From Desulfosporosinus sp. FKB (GTDB lineage: Bacteria; Bacillota; Desulfitobacteriia; Desulfitobacteriales; Desulfitobacteriaceae), in NCBI RefSeq assembly GCF_002196705.1, contig NZ_NADJ01000034.1, positions 78,097-142,096 of the forward strand: a stretch of 64,000 nucleotides of DNA. Reading direction: 5' to 3'. The notes under the pieces were generated by a model. That model saw nothing but the letters and a program-made list of their open reading frames with translations, was not told where the DNA came from and did no database searches. The translations under genes and the position numbers were made by a program. This document shows, piece by piece, positions 1 through 8,528 of the stretch (the first letter of the stretch is position 1; every line of letters begins with the position of its first letter).

Positions 1-1
1 G

Positions 2-2098
2 GAACATTTCTCGTTTCAATTAGCCGTTATGTTTAATTCAGCAAGCGATCGGGAACATATGGAACGCTATCGCCTCTTAGCTGAGGATTCATTGGAAATG
101 ATTCTTTTTGTCCAATCGGACGGACGGATCATAGATGCTAATGAGGCTGCTATAAATCGTTATGGATATACCCGGGAAGAGTTAACGAGTATGTATATCC
201 AGGATATACGCTTAAATGCTGACCGTGATAAACTTATCGAACAACTCAGGCTAGCACAAACCGGGATTCAGTTTGAGTGCATGCACCACTGCAAAGACGG
301 CAGCATTTTTCCGGTCGATGTCAGCTCTAAGGGGGCTGTTTTTCGTGGCCAGTCAATAATCGTAAGTATCATCCGTGACGCCACAGAACGAAAAAATACA
401 GAGGCTATCATCTGGCTGGAAAAAGAACGTGCGCAAGTTACTTTGGATTCAATTGGGGATGCGGTTATTACTACGGACGTTCAGGGTAATGTCGAATATC
501 TTAACCCTATAGCTGAAGCCCTGACCGGTTGGAGTAATGCTGAAGCAGTGGGCCGTCCATTGGAACAAGTTTTTCGGATAGTCAATGAAAATACCAGCGC
601 CCCCGTTGAGAGTCCCATTGTTCGCTGCCTAAGAGAAGGGCGTATCGTTGGCTTAGCAAACCATACTGTCTTAATCCATCAAAATGGACAGAGAATAGCC
701 ATCGAAGACTCTGCTGCACCAATTCGCGATCGGCAAGGTGCCGTTATTGGAGGAGTTTTGGTCTTCCATGACGTTAGTGACAAGCGAAATTTAATGAAGG
801 AACTTGCACATCAAGCCCACCATGATTCTCTTACTGGCCTGCCAAATCGTCTTCTGTTCAATGAACTCCTGAACCAGGCGTTGGCACAAGCTCGGCGTAA
901 GAAGAGTATGCTGGCAGTTTTGTTCCTTGATTTAGACCATTTCAAGCTAATCAATGATACTATGGGACATAATATGGGTGATCTTCTCCTTCAGCTGTGT
1001 TCGGAGCGACTTCAACAAGCGATACGTGAAGGAGATACTATTGCTCGTCAAGGCGGAGACGAATTTTTGATTCTTCTTCCCGAAATTAGGCGGGGAGAAG
1101 AAGCCGCCTATGTCACTGACAGGATCTTAAAAGTTTTTTTAGAGCCCTTTATGCTCAGTGGGAACGAAGTATTCATTAGTACAAGTGTCGGAATAAGCCT
1201 TTATCCTAATGATGGCAGTGATTTAGAATCTTTAGTCAAACAAGCAGATACAGCAATGTATTATGCCAAGGAGCAAGGCCGAAAAAACTATCAATTTTTT
1301 ACACCGGAACTCAACAGCCGGGCACAGGAACGTCTCACGCTTGAGAATAATCTGCGTAAAGCCTTAGAACGGGAAGAGTTTGTTCTTAACTATCAACCAC
1401 AAGTGGATTTTAGTACAGGACGGATTGTTGGCATGGAGGCCCTGATTCGTTGGAATTCTGCCGAGAGAGGAATCGTTTCCCCGGACGTATTTATTCCTAT
1501 TGCTGAAGAAACAGGTTTAATTGTTCCTATTGGGGAATGGGTATTGCGAAATGCCTGTGCCCAAAATGTTGCCTGGCAAAAACAAGGACATCAGCCCTGG
1601 CGCATTGCTGTAAATATTTCGGCGCGACAGTTCCAGGAAGCCAATTTTATTGAATTACTGTCTAAAGTAATAAACGATACCGAAATGGATCCTCAGTGGC
1701 TGGAAATTGAAATCACAGAGAGCATTGCCATGAAAAAGGGGGAATCTTCCGTTAATTTATTACATCGTATTAAAGAATTGGGAGTTCGGATTTCCATTGA
1801 TGATTTTGGAACGGGATTTTCGTCACTAAATTACTTACAACGATTGCCGGTAGATACTTTAAAAATTGATCAGTCTTTTGTTCGAGATATTACTGAAGAT
1901 AATAATGGGGAAGAAGTGATTACTACAATTATTTTATTGGCTCGAAGTCTTCACCTTAGAGTAATCGCTGAAGGAGTAGAAACGAAAATCCAATGGCATT
2001 TCCTCAAAGAAAAACAATGCGATGAAATGCAAGGGTATTTCTTTAGTAAACCGCTCTTGGCAGAGGACATTGAACGAAGGTTCTTATTGTCCGATTAA
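2..2098 (+). CDS. PAS-PAS-GGDEF-EAL cyclic-di-GMP signalling protein (5' end cut by window)
   Basis: Likely synthesises and/or degrades the second messenger c-di-GMP in response to signals sensed by PAS domains. The frame is open to the left edge of the window, so the true start may lie outside; the first visible ATG is at 29. Counting from that ATG there are 689 residues: two PAS domains (about 15-120 and 130-250), a GGDEF domain with an intact GGDEF motif at about 342-346, and an EAL domain with EAL at about 470-472, followed later by DDFGTG and AEGVET. Both catalytic signatures look intact, so direction of activity cannot be told from sequence. No membrane segment is visible in this part. 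It ends with TAA at 2096-2098; the next gene starts 135 bp downstream with its own ribosome binding site. Confidence 0.93.
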   Translation, partial: EHFSFQLAVMFNSASDREHMERYRLLAEDSLEMILFVQSDGRIIDANEAAINRYGYTREELTSMYIQDIRLNADRDKLIEQLRLAQTGIQFECMHHCKDGSIFPVDVSSKGAVFRGQSIIVSIIRDATERKNTEAIIWLEKERAQVTLDSIGDAVITTDVQGNVEYLNPIAEALTGWSNAEAVGRPLEQVFRIVNENTSAPVESPIVRCLREGRIVGLANHTVLIHQNGQRIAIEDSAAPIRDRQGAVIGGVLVFHDVSDKRNLMKELAHQAHHDSLTGLPNRLLFNELLNQALAQARRKKSMLAVLFLDLDHFKLINDTMGHNMGDLLLQLCSERLQQAIREGDTIARQGGDEFLILLPEIRRGEEAAYVTDRILKVFLEPFMLSGNEVFISTSVGISLYPNDGSDLESLVKQADTAMYYAKEQGRKNYQFFTPELNSRAQERLTLENNLRKALEREEFVLNYQPQVDFSTGRIVGMEALIRWNSAERGIVSPDVFIPIAEETGLIVPIGEWVLRNACAQNVAWQKQGHQPWRIAVNISARQFQEANFIELLSKVINDTEMDPQWLEIEITESIAMKKGESSVNLLHRIKELGVRISIDDFGTGFSSLNYLQRLPVDTLKIDQSFVRDITEDNNGEEVITTIILLARSLHLRVIAEGVETKIQWHFLKEKQCDEMQGYFFSKPLLAEDIERRFLLSD

Positions 2099-2233
2099 TA
2101 CATAATGATTACAACAACTTGATCTCTGGCAGGAAATTATTTCAGAAAGTAGAATAATATATTAGCCAACTATATAAAAGAGAGAAGAATATCAAAATGT
2201 GACATATATCAGGTGAACTGAGGAGGATTTAAG

Positions 2234-3394
2234 ATGCGGTATGCAAAATGGATGGCTAATATAGGTGAAAGCTTTATAGGGGAAATGCTAAAAGCTGCCC
2301 AGAATCCAGATATGATATCATTTGCCGGCGGTTTGCCGGCCCATGAACTTTTTCCGGATCAGGTCTTGCAGCGCAGTTTTCAGCGCGTTTTCGAGGAACA
2401 GGGAAAACCTGCTCTTCAATATGCTCAAACTGCCGGACATCCGCCCTTAAGAGAATGGCTTGCGAAAGAGCATCTGAGAAATGGTAAACCGGCTGAGATG
2501 GAAAACATCGTTGTGACAACAGGAAGTCAACAGGGCTTAAGTTTATTGGGTCAAACCTTTTTAGATCCGGGTGACGTTGTGTTTTTGGAAATGCCGACTT
2601 ATCTGGGAGCGATTCAGGCCTTTCAGGCTTTTGGTGCTCGATTCAGGATGATTCCCTGCGATGATCAGGGGATCATTCCCGAGGAACTGGAGAAAATGCT
2701 TGGCGAAGTAACTCCCAAATTCTTATATCTTATTCCTAATTACCAAAATCCTACCGGTAAGGTGATGGGCCTTGCGCGCAGACTGCAGCTTTTGCGGGTA
2801 GCTCAAATTTATGATTTGCTGATCGTTGAGGATAATCCTTACGGGGAACTGCGTTTTGAAGGGGAAGCTTTGCCCAATTTAGTGGAATTGGGTGAAAATG
2901 TCATCTATTTGGGAACCTTTTCAAAAGTTTTAGCCCCTGGACTAAGGGTCGGATACGTTGTTGCAGATGCAGACATTGTAGATCACCTTTGCCAAACGAA
3001 AGAGGGGGTAGACTTACACAGCAATAATCTGACTCAGCGTGCGGTGTTAGAGTTTTTAAAAGAAGGTGTGCTCCCGGAACATATTCAAACCTTGCGAAGG
3101 GTCTATAAGGAACGAAGACAATCTATGGTTGAGGCTATTGAAAAGTATCTCGGTGACCAGGTGGAAATGATTGTGCCTTCAGGAGGTCTCTTTCTTTGGG
3201 CTCGTTTCAAAAATATAGCCAGCAGTTTTGATTATGTTGAGGAGACTATTCGTCAGAATGTTCTCTATGTTCCGGGCGCGGTCTTTTACACAGATCAGCG
3301 AGTCACTCCAGAGGTACGTTTGAACTATTCCTGCTCGACACCGGAAGTAATTGATGAGGGAATTAAGCGCTTAGCACGGGCGATCGTAGGCTAG
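2234..3394 (+). CDS. PLP-dependent aminotransferase, class I/II (2-aminoadipate/LysN-like)
   Basis: A 386-residue fold-type I aminotransferase. It opens with the FAGGLPAHELFP type of N-terminus seen in LysN/MocR-type aminotransferases, has NYQNPTG around residue 170, and the PLP-lysine motif GTFSKVLAPGLRVGY around 228-242. It lacks an N-terminal GntR helix-turn-helix, so it is a stand-alone enzyme rather than a MocR regulator. The ATG is preceded by GAGGAGG at a good distance. Substrate is not determinable from sequence; aromatic, branched-chain or 2-aminoadipate activity are all known in this group. It is followed by a bidirectional terminator shared with the convergent cobS. Confidence 0.9.
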   Translation: MRYAKWMANIGESFIGEMLKAAQNPDMISFAGGLPAHELFPDQVLQRSFQRVFEEQGKPALQYAQTAGHPPLREWLAKEHLRNGKPAEMENIVVTTGSQQGLSLLGQTFLDPGDVVFLEMPTYLGAIQAFQAFGARFRMIPCDDQGIIPEELEKMLGEVTPKFLYLIPNYQNPTGKVMGLARRLQLLRVAQIYDLLIVEDNPYGELRFEGEALPNLVELGENVIYLGTFSKVLAPGLRVGYVVADADIVDHLCQTKEGVDLHSNNLTQRAVLEFLKEGVLPEHIQTLRRVYKERRQSMVEAIEKYLGDQVEMIVPSGGLFLWARFKNIASSFDYVEETIRQNVLYVPGAVFYTDQRVTPEVRLNYSCSTPEVIDEGIKRLARAIVG

Positions 3395-3486
3395 ATAATT
3401 ATAGTCTAGATCAACGAAGATGATTTGCCAGGATAGCTACTAGGATGATTAAATAGGACTGTGAGAACTAATCAATAAGAAATTGG

Positions 3487-3516
3487 GGCCGTAACGAAGA
3501 TTAATTCGTTACGGCC
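3487..3516. terminator. Bidirectional terminator hairpin
   Basis: A perfect 12-bp inverted repeat (3487-3498 with 3505-3516, 6-nt loop GATTAA) lies between the convergent aminotransferase and cobS genes. T-rich sequence follows modestly on both strands, so it probably serves both genes. Confidence 0.75.
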
Positions 3517-3558
3517 TCTTCCACAAATAATGAGCCTATTTAAAGATGTATTTTTATT

Positions 3559-4296
3559 TTAATGGAGAAAAGGAAAAGCTGCAAAAAGGCAAAGTACTTC
3601 AGAAAGCTCGATAATGGCTCCATAGAGATCGCCGGTCAAGCCCCCGATAAGGGAAGTGATTTTATGTGCCCAAAGGGTTACAGCAATAATACAAACGAAG
3701 AAGGAGATTATGCCTGCGAAGCCTGATAATAAATAGGAGATTCCACAGACTAGGGCTCCCGAAATAAGAAGTGTAATCCATTGAGTCGCCTCGTGAAATC
3801 CCTTGCCTAATCCTTGAGCTCGAGCATATGGAAAGGCTATGACGCCTATTTGAAAAACCCAACGCGAAAGCATAGGCATAATAAGAAGAAGAGAAAATTT
3901 TGCCGGAGTTAGACTTGCAAGTAAAGAAAATTTAAAGAGCAGTAAACCAAAGAGTGCCATGGAAGCATGGGCTCCAACTCGGCTGTCCTTCATGATTTCT
4001 AAGATCCGTTCCGGGCTGCGGGCGGACAGCAATCCGTCCATGCTGTCCATGAAACCATCAAGATGGAGCCCGCCGGTGAGCATTAGTTCGGCAGCTAAGA
4101 GGAGAGCACCTAACACCAACGGCGGAAAAAATGGAAACAACCCTTTGGCCAGAAGCCAAAGAATAAAGCCTATTAAAAGCCCTACTAATGGATAATAACG
4201 ATAACTTCCAGTAAACTCTTCCGAGGTTACCTCCACCTTAGGTGAGGGTAAAGGAAGTCTGGTCAGGAAAGTGAGAGCGATGAGAAATCCGCGCAT
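3559..4296 (-). CDS. cobS: Adenosylcobinamide-GDP ribazoletransferase (cobalamin synthase)
   Basis: Last enzyme of cobalamin assembly: joins adenosylcobinamide-GDP to alpha-ribazole at the membrane. The 245-residue protein is strongly hydrophobic with several membrane spans and carries the family signature GGLHLDGFMDSMDGLLS around 75-91, the acidic metal-binding motif, plus SRVGAHA. The ATG at 4296 is preceded by AAGGAG lying inside the end of cobU; the two genes are 3 nt apart, indicating translational coupling. It is third in the cobT-cobU-cobS operon downstream of the cobalamin riboswitch. Confidence 0.95.
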   Translation of the reverse strand: MRGFLIALTFLTRLPLPSPKVEVTSEEFTGSYRYYPLVGLLIGFILWLLAKGLFPFFPPLVLGALLLAAELMLTGGLHLDGFMDSMDGLLSARSPERILEIMKDSRVGAHASMALFGLLLFKFSLLASLTPAKFSLLLIMPMLSRWVFQIGVIAFPYARAQGLGKGFHEATQWITLLISGALVCGISYLLSGFAGIISFFVCIIAVTLWAHKITSLIGGLTGDLYGAIIELSEVLCLFAAFPFLH

Positions 4297-4299
4297 TGG

Positions 4300-4935
4300 C
4301 TATCTCTCCTTGCGCAGGGATGAGAGCAAGGCCTCGCCTGAATGCTTGATTTCCACGGGGAGACCCGCAGTGACCCAATAAACCTTATCTGCGCTTTGGG
4401 CGAGAATTTGATTACTTCGTCCTGCTAAATCGCGGTAAGCACGGGATAAGGAATTTTCCGGAACAATTCCCTGACCGACTTCATTGGTAACGAAAATAAC
4501 AGACGGCTGAATTTCTTGCGCCAGGAGCCCTACTTCTTGTACGAGGGATAAGATTTTAGGTTCGATCATCTCATAAATGGTTTGGGTAATATGAGCTGAT
4601 TGCGAAGCTTGTGCATTTTTCTCTGTCTCAGAAAGAAGAAGATTCGTGAGCCAAAGGGTGACACAATCGAGGAGAATAACCCCATTAGTCTCTTTTAGTT
4701 TCTGCAAGGTATCGGGAATATTTAATGGTTCTTCGATCAATTGCCAAGTTGCGGGCCTTTGTAGTTGGTGCTTTTTGACCCGGTGCGCCATTTCTTCGTC
4801 CAAGATTTGAGCCGTTGCAATATAAATGACAGGTCGACTGGGGTACGCCGTATGGGCAGCTAATAGTTCCGCAAAACTACTTTTGCCGCTTCGTGACCCT
4901 CCCGTTATAAGGGTGAATTGTGACATCGTTTTCAA
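4300..4935 (-). CDS. cobU: Adenosylcobinamide kinase / adenosylcobinamide-phosphate guanylyltransferase
   Basis: Bifunctional enzyme that phosphorylates adenosylcobinamide and then transfers GMP from GTP, giving the substrate for CobS. The P-loop GGSRSGKSSFAE is at the N-terminus; VTNEVGQGIVP and the C-terminal SRAYRDLAGRSNQ are family hallmarks. Length 211 residues is slightly above the usual ~180-190. The reading frame can start at TTG 4935, close behind GAGGGGAG, or at ATG 4926; the choice is not certain. It follows cobT by about 40 nt. Confidence 0.95.
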   Translation of the reverse strand: MKTMSQFTLITGGSRSGKSSFAELLAAHTAYPSRPVIYIATAQILDEEMAHRVKKHQLQRPATWQLIEEPLNIPDTLQKLKETNGVILLDCVTLWLTNLLLSETEKNAQASQSAHITQTIYEMIEPKILSLVQEVGLLAQEIQPSVIFVTNEVGQGIVPENSLSRAYRDLAGRSNQILAQSADKVYWVTAGLPVEIKHSGEALLSSLRKER

Positions 4936-4975
4936 TGACTCCCCTCATTGTCTTAATAAACCCAATCACGTGGCC

Positions 4976-6055
4976 CTAATTTGCTTTTTCACTGACGCCT
5001 GCATCTTCAAAGGTCGCCATTTCGTTTAAAATGTGCAGGGCAGCTTCAACGAGGTGAAAGGTCAAGGCTGCTCCCGTGCCCTCACCTAATCTCATATCAA
5101 GATTTAGCACCGGTTCCAGTTTTAGTTCAGCTAGTGCTTTACGGTGCCCAATTTCGACGGATCCATGGGATGGGAGCATATAAGCCACGCTCTTGGGAGC
5201 AAGTTTAGCAGCAATTAAAGCTCCTGCTGTAGAGATAAATCCATCAATAACGATGGGAACATGACTGGCAGCGGCTTGAATGATGCTGCCTGCAATGGCG
5301 GCTATTTCTAGACCTCCAACTTTCATGAGGACATCAAGTGCATCCGTTACGTCCGGCCGGTTCACTTCGATGGCTTTTTTAATGGCTTGGCATTTTCTTA
5401 AGAGGCCTTTGTCATCAATTCCAGTTCCTCGTCCCACAACGGACTCAACGGAAGAATTCGTCAGGAGGGCTACAATAGCTGAACTGGGAGTGGTATTGCC
5501 GATACCAAGTTCTCCGGTAGCAAAAAGGTTATAGCTGTTTTGAATTTTTTCTTGGGCAACTTCAGCCCCGGTGAGCAACGCTTGGAGCGCTTCCTTCTTC
5601 GTCATGGCCGGCCCTTTCGTCATATTCCGAGTTCCGTCGGCTACACGCTTATGAAGGCAGTTACCTTCGAGAGGAAAAGCAACTCCAACATCGGTTAAAA
5701 CGACATCAGCTTGGGCTTGGCGAGCCAAGACGTTAATAGCTGCACCGCCGTTTATTATATTATACGCCATTTGGGGAGTTACTTCCTGAGGAAAGGCACT
5801 GACCCCTTCTTCTACGACTCCATGGTCTCCAGCCATTAAGAGGACGGCTCTTTTTAAGAGTTTGGGCTGAGAAGTGCGTTGAATTCCGCCAAGCTGTTTC
5901 GCAAAGTGTTCTAACTGTCCTAAGCTTCCTTGTGGTTTAGTCAGGGAATCTAAACGTACTTGAATTTTGGCCATAGCCGCTTCATCAAGGTCGGAAACTG
6001 AGGTAATGAGATGTTGAAGTTGATCATGGAGTTGTGTTTCGGATAAATTTTTCAT
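4976..6055 (-). CDS. cobT: Nicotinate-nucleotide-dimethylbenzimidazole phosphoribosyltransferase
   Basis: Activates the lower ligand of cobalamin by making alpha-ribazole phosphate. I place the start at ATG 6055, preceded by AAGGAGG at 6064-6070, giving about 359 residues, the normal family length. The frame stays open further upstream to 6199, but that stretch is the riboswitch terminator and part of the aptamer, so it is not coding. Visible motifs are SLTKPQGSLGQLE near the N-terminus, MAGDHGV, the glycine-rich FATGELGIGNTTPSSA, and DFISTAGA-type IDGFISTAGALIA, with SHGSVEIGH. First gene of cobTUS. Confidence 0.95.
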   Translation of the reverse strand: MKNLSETQLHDQLQHLITSVSDLDEAAMAKIQVRLDSLTKPQGSLGQLEHFAKQLGGIQRTSQPKLLKRAVLLMAGDHGVVEEGVSAFPQEVTPQMAYNIINGGAAINVLARQAQADVVLTDVGVAFPLEGNCLHKRVADGTRNMTKGPAMTKKEALQALLTGAEVAQEKIQNSYNLFATGELGIGNTTPSSAIVALLTNSSVESVVGRGTGIDDKGLLRKCQAIKKAIEVNRPDVTDALDVLMKVGGLEIAAIAGSIIQAAASHVPIVIDGFISTAGALIAAKLAPKSVAYMLPSHGSVEIGHRKALAELKLEPVLNLDMRLGEGTGAALTFHLVEAALHILNEMATFEDAGVSEKAN

Positions 6056-6081
6056 GACATAATCCTCCTTAATTTTCAGAT

Positions 6082-6125
6082 GAAAAAAAGTAAAGTCCCG
6101 CCACAAATAATGTGGTCGGGACTTT
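6082..6125 (-). terminator. Riboswitch-controlled intrinsic terminator
   Basis: On the minus strand a strong GC-rich hairpin (arms 6111-6125 and 6092-6105, one bulged base) is followed by a run of seven T, between the cobalamin aptamer and cobT. This is the expected expression platform: cobalamin binding should favour this hairpin and stop transcription before cobT. A second smaller hairpin lies at 6138-6164. Confidence 0.85.
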
Positions 6126-6172
6126 GCCGTCGTCACCGACGCTTCCCAATATAGGGAAGCCGTCAACATTTT

Positions 6173-6315
6173 AGGCAGGTCTCCTGGCTCTCGAATCATT
6201 GCCGGTTCGCAGCCTTCCCAGCATAAGCCAGTGGTCAGCGAGGCTCATCGAATACAGTGGTGGGTCCGCGTCGTTTTTTATTCCGAACTTCCCTATTCTC
6301 CCCAAAGGGCACCTA
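6173..6315 (-). promoter_or_regulatory. Cobalamin (adenosylcobalamin) riboswitch
   Basis: Reading the minus strand, the region starts with AGGTGCC, continues with AGGGAA and ends with GCCAGGAGACCTGCCT, the conserved end of B12 aptamers; ACCACTGG and GGGAAGGC, the core and kissing-loop region, lie between. Order and spacing match cobalamin riboswitches. It sits directly upstream of cobT and of an intrinsic terminator, so vitamin B12 should repress cobTUS at the transcription level. Confidence 0.95.
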
Positions 6316-6492
6316 AAATGGATTGATTTTCTATAGCATATCACAACGGTTACTAATTCTCAAGACGGGAAAAGCTTATTGGTTGAAAATAACAACAATT
6401 TAATGAATTAAAAAGTTTGAGTTTCCGTAAAGCTAAACTATTTAATAAGCTAATCTAAACTATAACTATATTAAAAGCAAAAATCACGCGTT

Positions 6493-6816
6493 ATGTATGA
6501 TGGTAAAAAAGCTTACCCTAGAATTTGCAAGAACAATTTTAGCGAAGAAAGTTCAAATACAGCACCTACTCCAACACCGCCATCATCGACACCAACTTCC
6601 ACGGGAAAAGATATTTATGACAAGAATTGTGCCGCTTGTCATGGTCCCGCTGGAGCAGGTGGTTCAGCGCGAGCCCAAAATACGGAAACAAGGTCCCAGA
6701 ATGAAGTTGCTAATATCACACGAAATGGAAAAGGATCAATGCCTGGTTTTGGAAGTTCTTTGAGCGTTGCTGATATTCAAGCAGTTTCGGAATATGTCGC
6801 CGGTTTAAAAAAGTGA
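6493..6816 (+). pseudogene. Small c-type cytochrome with damaged signal peptide region
   Basis: The frame encodes a class I cytochrome c domain: GKDIYDKNCAACHG carries the haem-binding CxxCH, and MPGFG supplies the probable axial methionine, ending in VSEYVAGLKK. A Ser/Thr/Pro-rich linker precedes it, typical of a lipid-anchored small cytochrome. The N-terminus does not work: no hydrophobic signal sequence and no ribosome binding site are seen. In the overlapping +1 frame at 6497/6500 a signal-like start MMVKKLTL appears, while the cytochrome frame carries a cysteine (RICKNNFSEE) that could be the former lipobox Cys. This suggests a frame-breaking deletion removed the hydrophobic core of the signal peptide. 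A sequencing error is possible, so the status is uncertain. Confidence 0.6.
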
Positions 6817-6828
6817 ACAGCCTAAGAT

Positions 6829-6862
6829 GGACATCTTATTTTTAGCAGAGATGTCCTTTTTT
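6829..6862 (+). terminator. Intrinsic terminator after cytochrome c
   Basis: Inverted repeat GGACATCT (6829-6836) / AGATGTCC (6849-6856) followed by six T. Confidence 0.85.
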
Positions 6863-6907
6863 ACAAGTCATAATCTATCATATATAATTGTTATAATCAC
6901 TAAGTTG

Positions 6908-6997
6908 AGTGAACTCGGATGGACCCTACCCCACCGAAGCAAGGTATGGGAACCGCCCCCACTTGAAGAAGTGAGAGTCTTCTTATGATTGGATAAA
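6908..6997 (-). repeat. Structured repeat, copy A (internally deleted)
   Basis: Minus-orientation copy of the dispersed hairpin repeat. On the minus strand it reads from TTTATCC through a P1 hairpin (CTCACTTC...AAGTGGGG), GGTTCCCATACCTTGCTTCGGTGGGG, then jumps directly to GAGTTCACT. The middle hairpins and the GTTCAGCT stem are missing. It lies in the 240-bp gap between the cytochrome and the CNNM gene; nothing else is recognised there. Confidence 0.85.
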
Positions 6998-7055
6998 TGT
7001 CGTAAAAAATTATGGAGTTCTCTATAGAAATATTAGGAAAGGAAAAGGTTAGGCT

Positions 7056-8444
7056 GTGTTCGAGAGAACATCGCTTAATCAGGGGAGTGTCATAGAAGGT
7101 CTGCTTTGGAGCCTTTTTAAGGTTTTATTTGCTTTTCTCTTAGTTTTAATAAATGGTATTTTTGTAGCTGCCGAGTTCTCGATGGTTAAAGTCCGAAAAA
7201 CCCGTTTGGCCGAGCTGGCTGAAAACGGTTCCCATCGTGCTCAGACGGCTTTAGAAGTTACCTCAAAGCTTGATGCTTATCTTTCGGCGAGTCAGCTGGG
7301 TATTACCCTGGCTTCTCTGGGCCTGGGCTGGTTGGGCGAACCGGCTGTTTCGGCACTTATCGAACCTTTGTTCAGCGGGCTGGGAAGATGGGAGAGGCTT
7401 TATACTGAAACCATCTCCGTAATTATTGCCTTTTTATTGATTACTTGTGTGCATATTGTTCTTGGCGAACTTGTTCCAAAGTCAATGGCCATACAGAAAG
7501 ATGAAGGAACGGCTCTGGCAACGGCCGGTTTATTAAAAGGATTTTATCGAGTTTTTTATCCGGTGATTTGGACTCTTAACAGTCTTGCGAACTTTGTCCT
7601 GCGACTCTTGGGTATTCAACCGGCTAATGAACAGGATCTTGTCCACAGTGAAGAAGAACTGCGCATGTTAGTAGATGCCAGTCAACGATATGGCTATTTG
7701 GATAAAATGGAAGGAAAGCTTCTCGATAATGTCTTCGAATTTTCAGACCGCATTGCCAGTGAAGTCATGATTCCCCGCCAGGACATGGTCTGTATTTTTC
7801 TCCAGGATACCTTTGCCGAGTGTCTTGAACTTATAAAGAAATATGGGCATACTCGGTATTTGCTCTGCGATGGGGACAAAGATCATGTTCTGGGGTTAGT
7901 ACACATGAGAGATATCTTCTGGCTTCAGGAACAATCTGAAGAGAAGGATATTACTAAGATTAAACGAGACATACTTGTTGTTCCGGAAGGAATGCCAATT
8001 TCACATTTAGTTCAAGCCATGCGAAGTCAAAGAACTCATATGGCTGTGGTCGTTGATGAATTTGGCGGTACTGCGGGACTTGTAACCATTGAAGATATGC
8101 TGGAGGAACTCGTTGGCGAAATTTACGATGAATTTGAATTAGAGCAGCCTCCTGTTGAAAAGCTTAATGATCAGGAATATATTCTTAACGGTCGTGTTCT
8201 TATGGAAGAAGTATCAGAATTGCTGGAAATTCAACTTGAAGAAGAAACTGTATCTACCATCGGCGGCTACGTCTTTTCCCGCTTAGGCCGTAAGCCTTTA
8301 AAAGGCGACGTGGTATATTTTGATGGCTTCCTTTTTGAAGTTATTGAAGTCAATGGTTTCCGTATAACGAAAGTTAAGGTCACCAAAAAGCAACCTCAGG
8401 AACCCAAAGAGGAAGAAATAAACAATTTTGATGATATAAAATGA
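7056..8444 (+). CDS. CNNM/CorC-type membrane transporter-like protein (DUF21-CBS-CBS-CorC_HlyC)
   Basis: A 462-residue membrane protein of the hemolysin-C/CNNM family, implicated in divalent cation (Mg2+/Co2+) handling. The N-terminal DUF21 region (about 1-200) has four hydrophobic segments with the motif GIFVAAEFSMVKVRKTRL; a CBS pair follows (about 220-340, with VVVDEFGGTAGLVTIED) and a C-terminal CorC_HlyC domain. The start is GTG 7056 after AGGAAAGGAAAAGG. It appears monocistronic, ending at a strong terminator. The name hemolysin is historical only; I infer ion transport or its regulation. Confidence 0.92.
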   Translation: MFERTSLNQGSVIEGLLWSLFKVLFAFLLVLINGIFVAAEFSMVKVRKTRLAELAENGSHRAQTALEVTSKLDAYLSASQLGITLASLGLGWLGEPAVSALIEPLFSGLGRWERLYTETISVIIAFLLITCVHIVLGELVPKSMAIQKDEGTALATAGLLKGFYRVFYPVIWTLNSLANFVLRLLGIQPANEQDLVHSEEELRMLVDASQRYGYLDKMEGKLLDNVFEFSDRIASEVMIPRQDMVCIFLQDTFAECLELIKKYGHTRYLLCDGDKDHVLGLVHMRDIFWLQEQSEEKDITKIKRDILVVPEGMPISHLVQAMRSQRTHMAVVVDEFGGTAGLVTIEDMLEELVGEIYDEFELEQPPVEKLNDQEYILNGRVLMEEVSELLEIQLEEETVSTIGGYVFSRLGRKPLKGDVVYFDGFLFEVIEVNGFRITKVKVTKKQPQEPKEEEINNFDDIK

Positions 8445-8470
8445 GGCCTGCAATTGTGCTGCAGGCCTTT
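8444..8470 (+). terminator. Intrinsic terminator after CNNM gene
   Basis: AGGCCTGCA / TGCAGGCCT, 9-bp perfect stem with TTT tail, starting at the stop codon. Confidence 0.85.
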
Positions 8471-8471
8471 C

Positions 8472-8528
8472 TAATCGTGAGACTTCCCACTTCTACAAGT
8501 GGGAGCGGCCCCCGTTCTCGAGTTCACT
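8472..8528 (+). repeat. Structured repeat, copy B (minimal)
   Basis: Smallest copy: AATCGTGAGAC, P1 hairpin CCCACTTCTACAAGTGGG, then almost directly the terminal GAGTTCACT. All internal hairpins are deleted. Its end abuts the asnB stop codon: the minus strand reads TAG then TGA, the second stop coming from the repeat end. Confidence 0.85.

Noticed and set aside
6056..6199. N-terminal extension of cobT
   Set aside because: Covers the riboswitch terminator and the 3' end of the aptamer; a good start with AAGGAGG exists at 6055.
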